Assembly (NCBI RefSeq): GCF_000720175.1
Contig: NZ_JOIX01000095.1
Location: 1 to 26,449, forward strand
DNA: 26,449 nucleotides
Reading direction: 5' to 3'
From: Streptomyces sp. NRRL S-337
Lineage (GTDB): Bacteria > Actinomycetota > Actinomycetes > Streptomycetales > Streptomycetaceae
A program made the position numbers and the translations under genes. The notes under the pieces are model-generated. The model did no database searches and was not told the origin of the DNA. It saw only the letters and a program-made list of their open reading frames with translations. Below are positions 1 through 7,713 of the stretch, one piece after another (within the stretch, counting starts at the first letter, position 1; each line of letters begins with the position of its first letter).

Positions 1-38
1 TTGTTCGTGGACGTAAAGCGACAGCAGTCCACGAACAA
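1..38 (+). other. Conserved-loop hairpin of copy A (cut by window edge)
   Basis: The arms TTGTTCGTGGAC (1-12) and GTCCACGAACAA (27-38) are perfectly complementary and enclose the loop GTAAAGCGACAGCA (13-26). The stem probably continues beyond the left edge, since the 3' side goes on with GGCCCC, as in copy B. The loop and the four closing pairs (GGAC/GTCC) are identical in copy B, while most of the outer pairs differ but remain paired. Confidence 0.9.
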
Positions 39-258
39 GGCCCCGGAGGTCCGTCACCGCACCCACAACAAACCCAGCCCGCCGCAGGCGCAACGGCGAG
101 ACGACCCGCGGCGGGACAGCCAACAACGTGCGGGGCGCCGCAAAGCGCACAACGGCGAACAAGCCCCGCGGCGGGACAGCCAAGTACGTACGCGGCACCG
201 CAAAGCGCAGCGGAACGGCGAGGCACCACCACGGCGCTGCAGCCGAGTACGTGGGCCT
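1..258 (+). repeat. Structured tandem-repeat element, copy A
   Basis: The stretch beside the left edge holds, in order, a hairpin (1-38), a linker (39-91), and two and a half tandem units. The core CGCGGCGGGACAGCC occurs at 107 and again exactly 60 bp later at 167. Each of these units also carries CCGCAAAGCGCA (139-150 and 199-209) and an AACGGCGA boundary (92, 151, 214). The third unit (214-258) is degenerate and stops about 6 bp before the stop codon of the minus-strand decarboxylase gene. The same element, in inverted orientation, closes the window at 26247-26449. The Arg-rich open frame across it is probably not coding, because the unit period in the other copy is 58 bp and breaks the frame. 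I do not know a named family for it. Mobile non-coding element, structured RNA gene and 3'-UTR element are all possible. Confidence 0.85.
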
Positions 259-263
259 ACGAG

Positions 264-1586
264 CTAAAAGGCGTCCAGTGCCCGCACATGGACGCCCCCG
301 CTCTCCGTCGTGAGTTCCGACAGGCTCTGCGGTGTGCGGATGACCGCGAAGCGGACGCCGTCGGGGGAGGCGGCGTAGCCGTAGACGCCGGGGCGGGGGA
401 GCGAGTTGTACGCGAAGTGCGTGGAGAAGTAGTACGCGCCGGTGTCGAGCAGGGCGGCGTGGTCGCCGGACCGCAGGAGGGGGAGCGGGCGGTTCTCGGC
501 GATCAGGTCGCCGGCGAAGCAGCAGGGGCCGGCGATGTCCTGGGCGACCGGAGTTCCCGTTTTGGGGCGCCCGTCGGCGTCGTAGGCCGCGACCCGGAGC
601 GGCCAGGCCTCGGGGACGAAGACCGTACGGGTGGCGACCTGGGCGCCGGCATGGGTGACCGCGATCGGGCGGCCGCCCGCCGACTTCGCGTACTCGACGC
701 GGGCGAGGACCGTGCCGTGCTTGGCCAGCAGGGAGCGGCCGAACTCGGTGATCAGGCCGTACCGCCCGGCGAGCAGCCCGGGAACGGCCGAGCGGAGCAG
801 TGCGGCGTACTCGCGGTAGGTGGGGGTGGTGGCGTCGGAGGAGAAGTTGACGGGGAGGCCGCCGCCGATGTCCAGGGTGTCGATCTGCTGCCTGCCGGCC
901 CGTTCGTTGATCTCCTCGGCGAGGTCGAACAGGGTGCGCACCCCGGCGCCCATCAGCTCCAGCGGCATGCCCTGCGAACCGACGTGGGCGTGCAGCCGGC
1001 TCAGCCACGGGCGGTCGAGGCAGGCGCGGACGACCCAGTCGCGGGCGCCCTCGTCGCGCAGCGCGATACCGAACTTCGAGGTGTCGGTGGCGGTGCTCAT
1101 CGCCCCGATGCGGCCGCCGCCGATCTGCGGATTGACCCGCAGGCCGACGGGCGCGGTGCTCGGCACGGACTCCCTCAGGCGGTCGATCCGGGCGAGTTCC
1201 TCGCGGTTGTCGGCGTTGACGGCGATCCCGAGGGCCAGCGCCTCCCGCAGCTCGGCGGGAGTCTTGGCCGGTGAGTCCAGGACCGTGCGGTCGGCCGGTA
1301 CCCCGGCGGCCCGGGCCAGTGCCAGCTCTCCGGGGCTGGCCACCTCGCAGCCGAGCCCCTCCTGCGCCAGCAGCCTCAGTACCGGCACCAGTGAGGCCGC
1401 CTTGACGGCGAAGGCGTGCAGCACCGGTGTGCCGGGGGTGGCGAACTCCTCGAAGGCGGCGTGGAGTTCGGCCGCCGACCGTCGGACGCCGGAGATGTCC
1501 AGCAGCCCCGCCACCGGCTCCTCGGGCCCCACCAGCCCCTGCGCAACGGCTGCCTGTACGGCACGGTCTCGGTCCGTGTTCGTCAT
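264..1586 (-). CDS. Fold-type III PLP-dependent decarboxylase-like enzyme (Y4yA / diaminopimelate decarboxylase superfamily)
   Basis: This 440-residue protein belongs to the ornithine/diaminopimelate decarboxylase superfamily of alanine-racemase-fold PLP enzymes. The PLP lysine is in FAVKA (K62), followed by the barrel motifs HVGSQ and DIGGGLP (glycine-rich phosphate loop). The EFGR motif stands where the family usually has EPGR. GPCCFAGD matches the family's C-x-x-x-D active-site motif, and the C-terminal DTGAYYFSTHFAYNS matches the Gly-Ala-Tyr substrate and dimer region. All of the core machinery is therefore present. The start ATG has GGAG about 8 bp upstream. The gene stands alone, with a large hairpin (1659-1706) separating it from the ABC operon upstream. 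The substrate cannot be read from the sequence. Y4yA-type relatives often lie in siderophore or amino-acid-derived natural product loci, but nothing here supports such a role. Confidence 0.85.
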   Translation of the reverse strand: MTNTDRDRAVQAAVAQGLVGPEEPVAGLLDISGVRRSAAELHAAFEEFATPGTPVLHAFAVKAASLVPVLRLLAQEGLGCEVASPGELALARAAGVPADRTVLDSPAKTPAELREALALGIAVNADNREELARIDRLRESVPSTAPVGLRVNPQIGGGRIGAMSTATDTSKFGIALRDEGARDWVVRACLDRPWLSRLHAHVGSQGMPLELMGAGVRTLFDLAEEINERAGRQQIDTLDIGGGLPVNFSSDATTPTYREYAALLRSAVPGLLAGRYGLITEFGRSLLAKHGTVLARVEYAKSAGGRPIAVTHAGAQVATRTVFVPEAWPLRVAAYDADGRPKTGTPVAQDIAGPCCFAGDLIAENRPLPLLRSGDHAALLDTGAYYFSTHFAYNSLPRPGVYGYAASPDGVRFAVIRTPQSLSELTTESGGVHVRALDAF

Positions 1587-1658
1587 GGGGCCACTCCATC
1601 ATCGCCCGGGGGCCCCGCGCCATCGCTTACCGGGTGGGGCGGTCGTGGTGGGTGCAAG

Positions 1659-1706
1659 GGGCCCGGCCGGCGCCGTCCCGGGGGTGGACGGACGCCGGCC
1701 GGGCCC
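1659..1706 (-). terminator. Large hairpin, probable terminator of the ABC operon
   Basis: The arms GGGCCCGGCCGGCG (1659-1672) and CGCCGGCCGGGCCC (1693-1706) are perfect complements. They enclose a second stem, CCGTCC/GGACGG (1673-1678 and 1686-1691), with one bulged base and a 7-nt loop. It lies just after the permease stop codon and before the decarboxylase start. No T tract follows, which is common in Streptomyces terminators. It could equally attenuate read-through into the decarboxylase gene. Confidence 0.6.
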
Positions 1707-1728
1707 GGGGCGGACCGGGCGAGCCCGG

Positions 1729-2694
1729 TCAGGCTGCGGGGGCCGCTCCGAGGTTGGCCTTGCGGTGGCGTTCGCCGAGGCGGGAGCCGGACTCGCGGCG
1801 GGCGGCACGGCGCAGCAGGGGTATGGCGAGCAGGAAGCCGACCACGGCCCAGGCGGCCAGGACCAGGGCGACCGTCGGCAGCTCCCAGGAGCCGGCAGGT
1901 TCCGCGGCCCGGGCGGCGTCCGGGAGCAGCGCCGAGCGCACGCCCTGGGCCATCCACTTCAGCGGGAAGACGGAGGCGATCTTCTGGACGATCGTGGGCA
2001 GCGAGGTGAGCGGGAACATCGCCCCGGACGTCACCAGCAGGCCCATGGCGGGCAGCATGATCAGCGCCAGCGCCTCGCGCGGATTGGGCAGGACGGCGCC
2101 GATGGCCGCACCGAGCGGCACCACGGCCAGCAGCCCCAGCGCGCTGACCCACAGCAGTGTCAGCCAGCCGTCGATGCTGTGCGGCAGCGGCCCGTTCGCC
2201 ACCAGCGCGCCGGCGCTCAGCAGGACGACCAGAGTGGCCAGTGCCATCGTGACGACCAGCACCGACTTGGCGATGAGGTACGCCGGTATGCCGCCGGGGG
2301 TCGTCCGCAGGCGCAGCAGGGTGCCCTCCTCCCGCTCCGTCACCAGGATCTGCGGGAGGTTCACCAGCCCGATCTGGAAGAGCAGGTAGGCGGCGAAACC
2401 GCAGAGCGCCAGGTGCGTCATCGGGACATGCGTGCCCGGTACGTCGTCGTGCAGATTGCTCACGACCACCAGCGCGACCACGATGTTGATCAGATGGCTG
2501 CCCAGCTCCTTCCGGTTGCGGAACAGATGCCGTACCTCGATCCTGCCGCGCAGGAAGCCGGCCCTCCAGTAGCGCCGGCGGGAACCGGAACTGCCTCCGC
2601 CCGGGCTCCGACCGCCCTCGCCAACTCCCTTGCCCGCCATGCCGTTCGCCCCGTCCGCGTCCGTCGCTTCCGTCACCGTGGTGACCGCTGTCAT
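1729..2694 (-). CDS. ABC-2 type transporter permease
   Basis: This 321-residue integral membrane protein is the last gene of a four-gene minus-strand operon and the membrane partner of the ABC ATPase encoded 41 bp upstream. The first 45 or so residues are a Gly/Ser/Arg-rich cytoplasmic region ending in RRRYWRAGFLRGRIEVRHL. About six hydrophobic segments follow, with the typical ABC-2 loop LVTEREEGTLLRLRTTP after the second and FPLTSLPTIVQKIASVFPLKW near the fourth, a layout seen in drug or antibiotic exporters of the DrrB/YadH type. The ATG follows AAGGGGGAC by a few bases. The likely role is export of a small molecule or lipid. The substrate is unknown, and no biosynthetic genes are adjacent. 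Confidence 0.9.
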   Translation of the reverse strand: MTAVTTVTEATDADGANGMAGKGVGEGGRSPGGGSSGSRRRYWRAGFLRGRIEVRHLFRNRKELGSHLINIVVALVVVSNLHDDVPGTHVPMTHLALCGFAAYLLFQIGLVNLPQILVTEREEGTLLRLRTTPGGIPAYLIAKSVLVVTMALATLVVLLSAGALVANGPLPHSIDGWLTLLWVSALGLLAVVPLGAAIGAVLPNPREALALIMLPAMGLLVTSGAMFPLTSLPTIVQKIASVFPLKWMAQGVRSALLPDAARAAEPAGSWELPTVALVLAAWAVVGFLLAIPLLRRAARRESGSRLGERHRKANLGAAPAA

Positions 2695-2735
2695 GTCCGT
2701 CCCCCTTGTGGTCTGTGCTGCTGTCCGCCGGGCCC

Positions 2736-3698
2736 TCAGGCGGCGTGGTTCTGCCTGCCGCCGCCGTCGAGGGCGTCTGCCACCGGTCCGGCCGCGGCCT
2801 GCGGCGCCTCTTCCTGGTGCACCATCCGCAGGTAGGTGTCCTCCAGCGTCGGGCGGCGCACCTCCAGGTCGGCGACCGGGCCGCCGATCTCGCGGTGGAG
2901 CTCCCAGACCAGCCGGGAGGGGTCCGCGGTGCGCTCCCGCCGGGCCGTGCCGTCGGGTGCCGTCCAGCGCACCTCGGCCTGGGCGGCGGCACTGCGGGCC
3001 AGCTCCGCCGGGGTGCCGTGGGCCCGGATCCGGCCGTTGACCAGCATCGCTATCCGGTCGGCCAGCCGCTCGGCCTCCACCAGGTCGTGCGTGGTGAGCA
3101 GGACCGTGACGCCCTCGTCGCGTGCCAGCCGCTCGATCAGGTCGTGGAAGTCGCGGCGGGCTTCCGGGTCGAAGCCGGTGGTCGGTTCGTCCAGGAAGAC
3201 CAGCTCGGGGCGGCCCACCAGGGCGAGCGCCACGTCCAGGCGGCGGCGCTGCCCGCCGGAGAGCTGCTCCACCTGCTTGCCGGACTGTCCGGTGAGGCCG
3301 ACCAGGGCCAGCAGTTCAGCCGGATCGCGCGGTGCCTCGTGGTACGTGGCGAAGTGGGTCAGCAACTCGGCCACCCGCCAGCGGCGGTGGTCCCGCCAGG
3401 ACTGCAGCACCAGGCCGATCCGGCCGCGCCAGGCGTCGCCGCCGCGGGCCGGGTCCGTGCCCAGCACCCGGACGGTCCCGGCGGAACGCTGCCGGAAGCC
3501 CTCCAGGATCTCGACGGTGGTGCTCTTGCCGGCGCCGTTGGGACCGAGCAGCGCGAAGACCTCTCCGCGCCGGACGTCCAGGTCGACGCCGTGCAGCACA
3601 TCGGTGCTGCCGTAGGACATCCGCAGGCCGCTCACCTGGATGACCGGCGGTGCGGCGTCGGCGGTCGGGGGCACGGGTGCGCCCTCGGTGATCGTCAT
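2736..3698 (-). CDS. ABC transporter ATP-binding protein
   Basis: This 320-residue nucleotide-binding subunit powers the downstream permease. It shows Walker A GPNGAGKST (52-60), the Q-loop glutamine near 99 (LVLQS), signature LSGGQ (146-150), Walker B LVFLDEPTTG (about 167-175) and the switch histidine H204 in LLTTHD. A DrrA-like C-terminal extension follows, with a region rich in charged residues and ending in the PTLEDTYLRMV motif typical of drug-export ATPases. I chose the ATG at 3698 because GGAGG lies 7 bp upstream and the ATG overlaps the regulator's TGA (ATGA), which implies translational coupling. The open frame extends upstream to 3998, but that part overlaps the regulator gene and has no family similarity. 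Confidence 0.93.
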   Translation of the reverse strand: MTITEGAPVPPTADAAPPVIQVSGLRMSYGSTDVLHGVDLDVRRGEVFALLGPNGAGKSTTVEILEGFRQRSAGTVRVLGTDPARGGDAWRGRIGLVLQSWRDHRRWRVAELLTHFATYHEAPRDPAELLALVGLTGQSGKQVEQLSGGQRRRLDVALALVGRPELVFLDEPTTGFDPEARRDFHDLIERLARDEGVTVLLTTHDLVEAERLADRIAMLVNGRIRAHGTPAELARSAAAQAEVRWTAPDGTARRERTADPSRLVWELHREIGGPVADLEVRRPTLEDTYLRMVHQEEAPQAAAGPVADALDGGGRQNHAA

Positions 3699-4078
3699 CG
3701 GTGTGCCTCCGCGTGCTGTTGCTGAGTGGTCGGGTCCGAGATCTGTCCCGGATCGGGGGGAGGGGCCGCGGGGGCAGGGGTGGGCCCGGCGCCCTCGACG
3801 ATCGCCCGGAGCGCGGCCACATGCCCCTCGAAGGCGGTGCGGCCACGGCTCGTCAGCCGTACCTTGGTGCGGCGTTTGCGTCCGCCGCCCTCCTTGCGGA
3901 TCTCCAGGTATCCGGCTTCCTCCAGGGTGTGCAGCTGCTTGGACAGCGCCGAGTCGCTGAGCGAGAGGCTGTCCCGGATGAAGGAGAAGTCCGCCCATTC
4001 CGTCGCGGCGAGCAGGGCGACGACCGACAGCCGGGTGGAGGGGTGGATCAGTTCGTCGAAGCCCGATGGAGTGCTCAT
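3695..4078 (-). CDS. Winged-helix transcriptional regulator (HTH_34/MarR-like)
   Basis: This 127-residue protein has a compact winged-helix domain at residues 5-95. It opens with FDELIHPSTRLSVVALLAATEWADFSFI and has the recognition helix SLSDSALSKQLHTLEEAGYLEI, followed by a basic wing, RKEGGGRKRRTKVRLTSRG. This is the pattern of the DUF-type winged-helix family often encoded beside ABC-2 exporters. The C-terminal 30 residues are Pro/Gln-rich and probably disordered. It overlaps the membrane-protein gene upstream and the ATPase gene downstream by 4 bp each (ATGA), so all are likely co-translated. It probably acts as a local repressor. The two inverted repeats at 4658-4701 upstream of the operon are the obvious operator candidates. 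Confidence 0.88.
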   Translation of the reverse strand: MSTPSGFDELIHPSTRLSVVALLAATEWADFSFIRDSLSLSDSALSKQLHTLEEAGYLEIRKEGGGRKRRTKVRLTSRGRTAFEGHVAALRAIVEGAGPTPAPAAPPPDPGQISDPTTQQQHAEAHR

Positions 4079-4596
4079 CGGCGCGCCTCCTCAGGGGCGG
4101 TTCTCTCGTGGGGGTCGCTCAGGGCCCGGCCGCGCAGCGGGCTGACCGCCCAGCGGTTGGCCGGGCCGACGAAGAGCACGAAGGCGCCGGCGGAGAGCGT
4201 GGCCTGGATCAGGCTGCCGTAGGGCAGCGTCAGCCAGTCGGTCAGGCGCCCGGTGAGGATGATCGTGCCGCCGCCGACGACCATGCCCGCGAAGAGGGTG
4301 ATGACGCTGCGCCAGCCGTACCGCGACCGGTGCAGTCGCATCCGGCTGCGGCGGCTGTAGACGACGGCCAGCGTGACCAGGACGGCGACGTAGGCGGCGA
4401 GGGCCACGAAGGCGCCCCATTTCGGGAGGTCGAGCCCCCAGCTGGCGACGAAGAGCCACATGAGGGCCCCCGTGACGTACGTGCCCCGCCGGTCGTCCTG
4501 TGCGCAGCGCTCGACCTCGTCGTACACCCGCTCCTGGGGCACCCGGATGCGCTGGAGATCCTGCCAGGCCCGCTCGGCATCCACCGGTGTGGTCAT
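4075..4596 (-). CDS. Small four-pass membrane protein of unknown function
   Basis: This 173-residue protein is the first gene of the ABC operon. It has a charged N-terminus (MTTPVDAERAWQDLQRIRVPQERVYDE) and then about four hydrophobic segments, near residues 41-54, 60-80, 98-116 and 125-145. A basic loop, SRRSRMRLHRSRYGWRS, lies between the second and third. The N-terminal pattern resembles DUF-type membrane proteins found beside winged-helix regulators of ABC exporters, but I cannot name a family. GGAGG lies about 8 bp before the ATG. Its ATGA overlap with the regulator gene suggests the regulator level is tied to this membrane protein. A role in sensing or in assisting the exporter is only inferred. 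Confidence 0.8.
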   Translation of the reverse strand: MTTPVDAERAWQDLQRIRVPQERVYDEVERCAQDDRRGTYVTGALMWLFVASWGLDLPKWGAFVALAAYVAVLVTLAVVYSRRSRMRLHRSRYGWRSVITLFAGMVVGGGTIILTGRLTDWLTLPYGSLIQATLSAGAFVLFVGPANRWAVSPLRGRALSDPHERTAPEEARR

Positions 4597-4657
4597 GTCC
4601 TTCGCCTCCCCGTTGGCGTTTCAGACGGGCGGGGCCCGCACCGGCACCCCACCTCAA

Positions 4658-4701
4658 CTTTCCTACCGGGAAAGCTAACACCGGCTTTCCCGCTGGGCAA
4701 G
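4658..4701. promoter_or_regulatory. Two tandem inverted repeats, candidate operators
   Basis: CTTTCCTACCGGGAAAG (4658-4674) and CTTTCCCGCTGGGCAAG (4685-4701) are 17-bp near-palindromes with the same layout, CTTTCC-N5-GGxAAG. Their centres are 27 bp apart, so they are not quite on the same helix face. They lie 60-100 bp upstream of the ABC operon start and about 115-155 bp upstream of hutU. They most likely bind the operon's winged-helix regulator as a dimer. Confidence 0.6.
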
Positions 4702-4741
4702 TCGAACGAACGGGGCTGTGGAAAACCTTCACCGCATCCTG

Positions 4742-4779
4742 TTGACTAGCACTATTCATCGCCCCCAAGATGTGAATAG
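4742..4779 (+). promoter_or_regulatory. Candidate hut promoter with inverted repeat
   Basis: TTGACT (4742-4747) and CAAGAT (4766-4771), 18 bp apart, make a plausible vegetative promoter. CTATTCA (4752-4758) and TGAATAG (4773-4779) are a perfect 7-bp inverted repeat that flanks the -10 hexamer, a typical position for a repressor site. No hut regulator gene is present in this window. Confidence 0.5.
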
Positions 4780-4813
4780 CTCAATCCATTCGATGTTCAG
4801 GGAGGCACGGCCC

Positions 4814-6478
4814 ATGTCGGGACCGCGACCCGTGCGGGCGCCGCGCGGTACGGAGCTGAGTGCTCGGGGATGGCAGCAGGAAGCCGCGCTGCGCATGCTG
4901 CAGAACAACCTCGATCCGGAGGTGGCCGAGCATCCGGACAAGCTCGTCGTCTACGGCGGCACCGGCAAGGCCGCCCGTGACTGGCGCTCCTTCGACGCGA
5001 TGGTGCGCACGCTCACCACGCTCAAGCAGGACGAGACGATGCTCGTCCAGTCCGGCAAGCCGGTCGGCGTGATGCAGACGCACGAGTGGGCGCCGCGAGT
5101 GCTCATCGCCAACTCCAACCTCGTCGGCGACTGGGCCAACTGGGAGGAGTTCCGCCGCCTGGAGGCCCTCGGCCTCACCATGTACGGGCAGATGACCGCC
5201 GGTTCGTGGATCTACATCGGCACGCAGGGCATCCTCCAGGGCACGTACGAGACCTTCGCGGCCGTCGCGGCGAAGAAGTTCAACGGCACCCTGGCCGGCA
5301 CGATCACCCTCACCGCCGGCCTCGGTGGCATGGGTGGCGCCCAGCCGCTCGCCGTCACCATGAACGACGGCGTCGCGATCTGCATCGACTGCGACCCGCG
5401 CGCCATCGAGCGGCGCATCGAGCACCGCTACCTGGACGTGAAGGCGGACAGCCTCCAGCACGCCCTCCAGCTCGCCGTCGAGGCCCGCGACCAGCGCAAG
5501 CCGCTGTCCATCGGGCTCCTCGGCAACGCCGCCGAGCTGCTGCCGCAGATGCTCGCCGAAGGCGCGCCGATCGACATCGTCACCGACCAGACCAGCGCCC
5601 ACGACCCGCTGGCCTACCTGCCCGTCGGCATCGACTTCGCCGACATGGCCGCCTACGCGGCCGAGAAGCCCGCCGACTTCACCCAGCGGGCCCGCGAGTC
5701 CATGGCCCGGCACGTCGAGGCCATGGTCGGCTTCATGGACGCCGGCGCCGAGGTCTTCGACTACGGCAACTCCATCCGCGGCGAGGCTCAACTCGCCGGC
5801 TACGAGCGGGCCTTCGCCTTCCCCGGCTTCGTCCCCGCCTACATCCGGCCGCTGTTCGCCGAGGGCAAGGGGCCGTTCCGCTGGGCCGCGCTGTCCGGTG
5901 ACGCCCGCGACATCGCGGCCACCGACAAGGCGATCCTGGACCTCTTCCCGGAGAACGAGTCGCTGGCCCGCTGGATCAAGATGGCCGGCGAGCGGGTCCA
6001 CTTCCAGGGGCTGCCCGCCCGGATCTGCTGGCTCGGCTACGGCGAGCGGGACAAGGCCGGCGAGCGCTTCAACGAGATGGTCGCCGACGGCACGCTGCAG
6101 GCCCCGCTGGCCATCGGCCGCGACCACCTCGACTGCGGCTCCGTCGCCTCCCCCTACCGGGAGACCGAGGCCATGAAGGACGGCTCGGACGCGATCGCCG
6201 ACTGGCCGCTGCTCAACGCCATGGTCAACGTCGCCTCCGGCGCCTCCTGGGTCTCGCTCCACCACGGCGGCGGCGTCGGCATGGGCCGCTCGATCCACGC
6301 CGGGCAGGTCACCGTCGCCGACGGCACCCCGCTGGCCGGCGAGAAGATCCGCCGGGTCCTCACCAACGACCCCGGCATGGGCGTCATCCGCCACGTCGAC
6401 GCCGGCTACGAGCGCGCCGACGAGGTGGCCGCCGAGCGCGGCGTCCGCATCCCGATGCGCGAGGGCGAGGGCGCGTGA
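4814..6478 (+). CDS. hutU: Urocanate hydratase
   Basis: HutU converts urocanate to 4-imidazolone-5-propionate, the second step of histidine degradation, using tightly bound NAD+ as an electrophile. The 554-residue length fits the family. It shows the N-terminal [13 protein letters not shown], the NAD-binding GLGGMGG (169-175), ICIDCDP, the DQTSAHDPL segment, and the active-site cysteine C405 in [11 protein letters not shown]. The conserved [11 protein letters not shown] follows near the C-terminus. I chose the ATG at 4814 over the in-frame ATG at 4718 because GGAGG lies 8 bp upstream and similarity begins here. It is the first gene of the hut operon and its TGA overlaps the next GTG by 4 bp. 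The histidase gene (hutH), which supplies urocanate, is not in this window. Confidence 0.98.
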   Translation: MSGPRPVRAPRGTELSARGWQQEAALRMLQNNLDPEVAEHPDKLVVYGGTGKAARDWRSFDAMVRTLTTLKQDETMLVQSGKPVGVMQTHEWAPRVLIANSNLVGDWANWEEFRRLEALGLTMYGQMTAGSWIYIGTQGILQGTYETFAAVAAKKFNGTLAGTITLTAGLGGMGGAQPLAVTMNDGVAICIDCDPRAIERRIEHRYLDVKADSLQHALQLAVEARDQRKPLSIGLLGNAAELLPQMLAEGAPIDIVTDQTSAHDPLAYLPVGIDFADMAAYAAEKPADFTQRARESMARHVEAMVGFMDAGAEVFDYGNSIRGEAQLAGYERAFAFPGFVPAYIRPLFAEGKGPFRWAALSGDARDIAATDKAILDLFPENESLARWIKMAGERVHFQGLPARICWLGYGERDKAGERFNEMVADGTLQAPLAIGRDHLDCGSVASPYRETEAMKDGSDAIADWPLLNAMVNVASGASWVSLHHGGGVGMGRSIHAGQVTVADGTPLAGEKIRRVLTNDPGMGVIRHVDAGYERADEVAAERGVRIPMREGEGA

Positions 6479-7713
6479 CCGCCTCGTTCCACGAGATGTG
6501 GCAGGAGTTGCGGCCGCTCGGCCGCAACTCCGCCACCGGGGGATACCGCCGCTACGCCTGGACCGGCGCGGACACCGACTGCCGCGCGTGGTTCCGGGCG
6601 CAGGCCGAGGCCCGCGGACTCGCCTACGAACTCGACCGCAACGGCAACCAGTGGGCCTGGCTCGGCGCCACCGGCCACCAGGACGTGGCCCCCGGCGAGG
6701 CCGTCGTCACCGGCTCCCACCTGGACTCCGTGCCGGACGGCGGCGCCTTCGACGGCCCCCTCGGCGTCGTCTCCTCCTTCGCCGCACTCGACGAACTCCG
6801 CCGCAGGGGGGCCGCCCCCGCCAAGCCGCTGGCGATCGTCAACTTCGGCGACGAGGAAGGCGCCCGCTTCGGCCTGGCCTGCGTCGGCTCCCGGCTCACC
6901 GCCGGCGCCCTGACCCCCGAGGCCGCGCGCGAACTGCGCGACGCGGACGGCGTCTCGCTGCCGCAGGCCATGGAGCGCGCCGGATACGACCCCGACGCCA
7001 TCGGCCCGGACCCCGAACGGCTCGCGGCGATCGGCGCGTTCGTCGAACTCCATGTCGAGCAGGGCCGCGCCCTGGACCTCTCCGGCGACCCGGTCGGCGT
7101 CGCCTCCGCCATCTGGCCGCACGGCCGCTGGCGGTTCGACTTCCACGGCGAGGCCAACCACGCCGGCACCACGCGCCTGGAGGACCGGCGCGACCCGATG
7201 CTCAGCTACGCCGCGACCGTCCTCGCCGCCCGGGAACAGGCCCGGCTGGCCGGCGCCCTGGCCACCTTCGGGAAGATCAGCGTGGAGCCGAACGGCGTCA
7301 ACGCCATCCCCTCGCTCGTCCGCGGCTGGCTGGACTCCCGGGCAGCCGACCAGGAGACCCTGGACACCGTGGTGCACGGCATCGAGCAGGCCGCCGCCGA
7401 ACGCGCCGCCCGCGACGGCGTGGACCTGAGCGTCGTCCGCGAATCCTTCACCCCGGTCGTGGAGTTCGAGCACGCCCTGCGGGACGAACTGAGCACCATC
7501 CTGGGCAAGACGGCACAGCGCCCGGTGCCCGTCCTCGGCACCGGCGCGGGCCATGACGCCGGTATTTTGTCCGGAACCGTCCCCACCGCCATGCTGTTCG
7601 TGCGCAACCCGACCGGTGTGTCCCACTCACCCGCCGAAGCGGCGGAGGAGGACGACTGCACCGCCGGGGTCCTCGCACTCGCCGACGTACTGGAGGGGCT
7701 GGCGTGCCGCTGA
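6475..7713 (+). CDS. M20-family amidohydrolase (allantoate amidohydrolase / N-carbamoyl amino acid hydrolase type)
   Basis: This 412-residue zinc amidohydrolase of the M20 / Hyu-AllC group has metal ligands H82 (GSHLDSV), D93 (FDGPLGV), E128 (GDEEG), H193 (ELHVEQG) and H384 (SHSPAE), and the dimer-domain motif NHAGTT. Annotation pipelines usually call such proteins allantoate amidohydrolase. Here it starts with a GTG that overlaps the hutU stop and ends 10 bp inside hutF. A role in histidine degradation is therefore more likely. It sits where a formylglutamate deformylase (HutG) would be needed after HutF, so N-formyl-L-glutamate is the inferred substrate. The family does hydrolyse N-carbamoyl and ureido amides of amino acids, which makes this chemically reasonable but unproven. 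Confidence 0.88.
   Translation: MTASFHEMWQELRPLGRNSATGGYRRYAWTGADTDCRAWFRAQAEARGLAYELDRNGNQWAWLGATGHQDVAPGEAVVTGSHLDSVPDGGAFDGPLGVVSSFAALDELRRRGAAPAKPLAIVNFGDEEGARFGLACVGSRLTAGALTPEAARELRDADGVSLPQAMERAGYDPDAIGPDPERLAAIGAFVELHVEQGRALDLSGDPVGVASAIWPHGRWRFDFHGEANHAGTTRLEDRRDPMLSYAATVLAAREQARLAGALATFGKISVEPNGVNAIPSLVRGWLDSRAADQETLDTVVHGIEQAAAERAARDGVDLSVVRESFTPVVEFEHALRDELSTILGKTAQRPVPVLGTGAGHDAGILSGTVPTAMLFVRNPTGVSHSPAEAAEEDDCTAGVLALADVLEGLACR

Noticed and set aside
92..258. CRISPR array
   Set aside because: The units follow each other directly with no unique spacers, there are only two to three of them, and no cas genes are near.
1..267. Arg-rich 88-residue frame across repeat copy A, and a similar minus-strand frame at 26146-26436
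   Set aside because: The unit period is 60 bp in one copy and 58 bp in the other, so the frame is not conserved. The hairpin and units explain the sequence better.
820..2835. Long plus-strand frame of 671 residues
   Set aside because: It lies antisense to the decarboxylase and permease genes and shows only the Arg/Ala/Gly-rich composition expected from high-GC shadow frames.
4781..6394. Long minus-strand frame of 537 residues opposite hutU
   Set aside because: Shadow frame of a clear hutU gene with no recognisable motifs.
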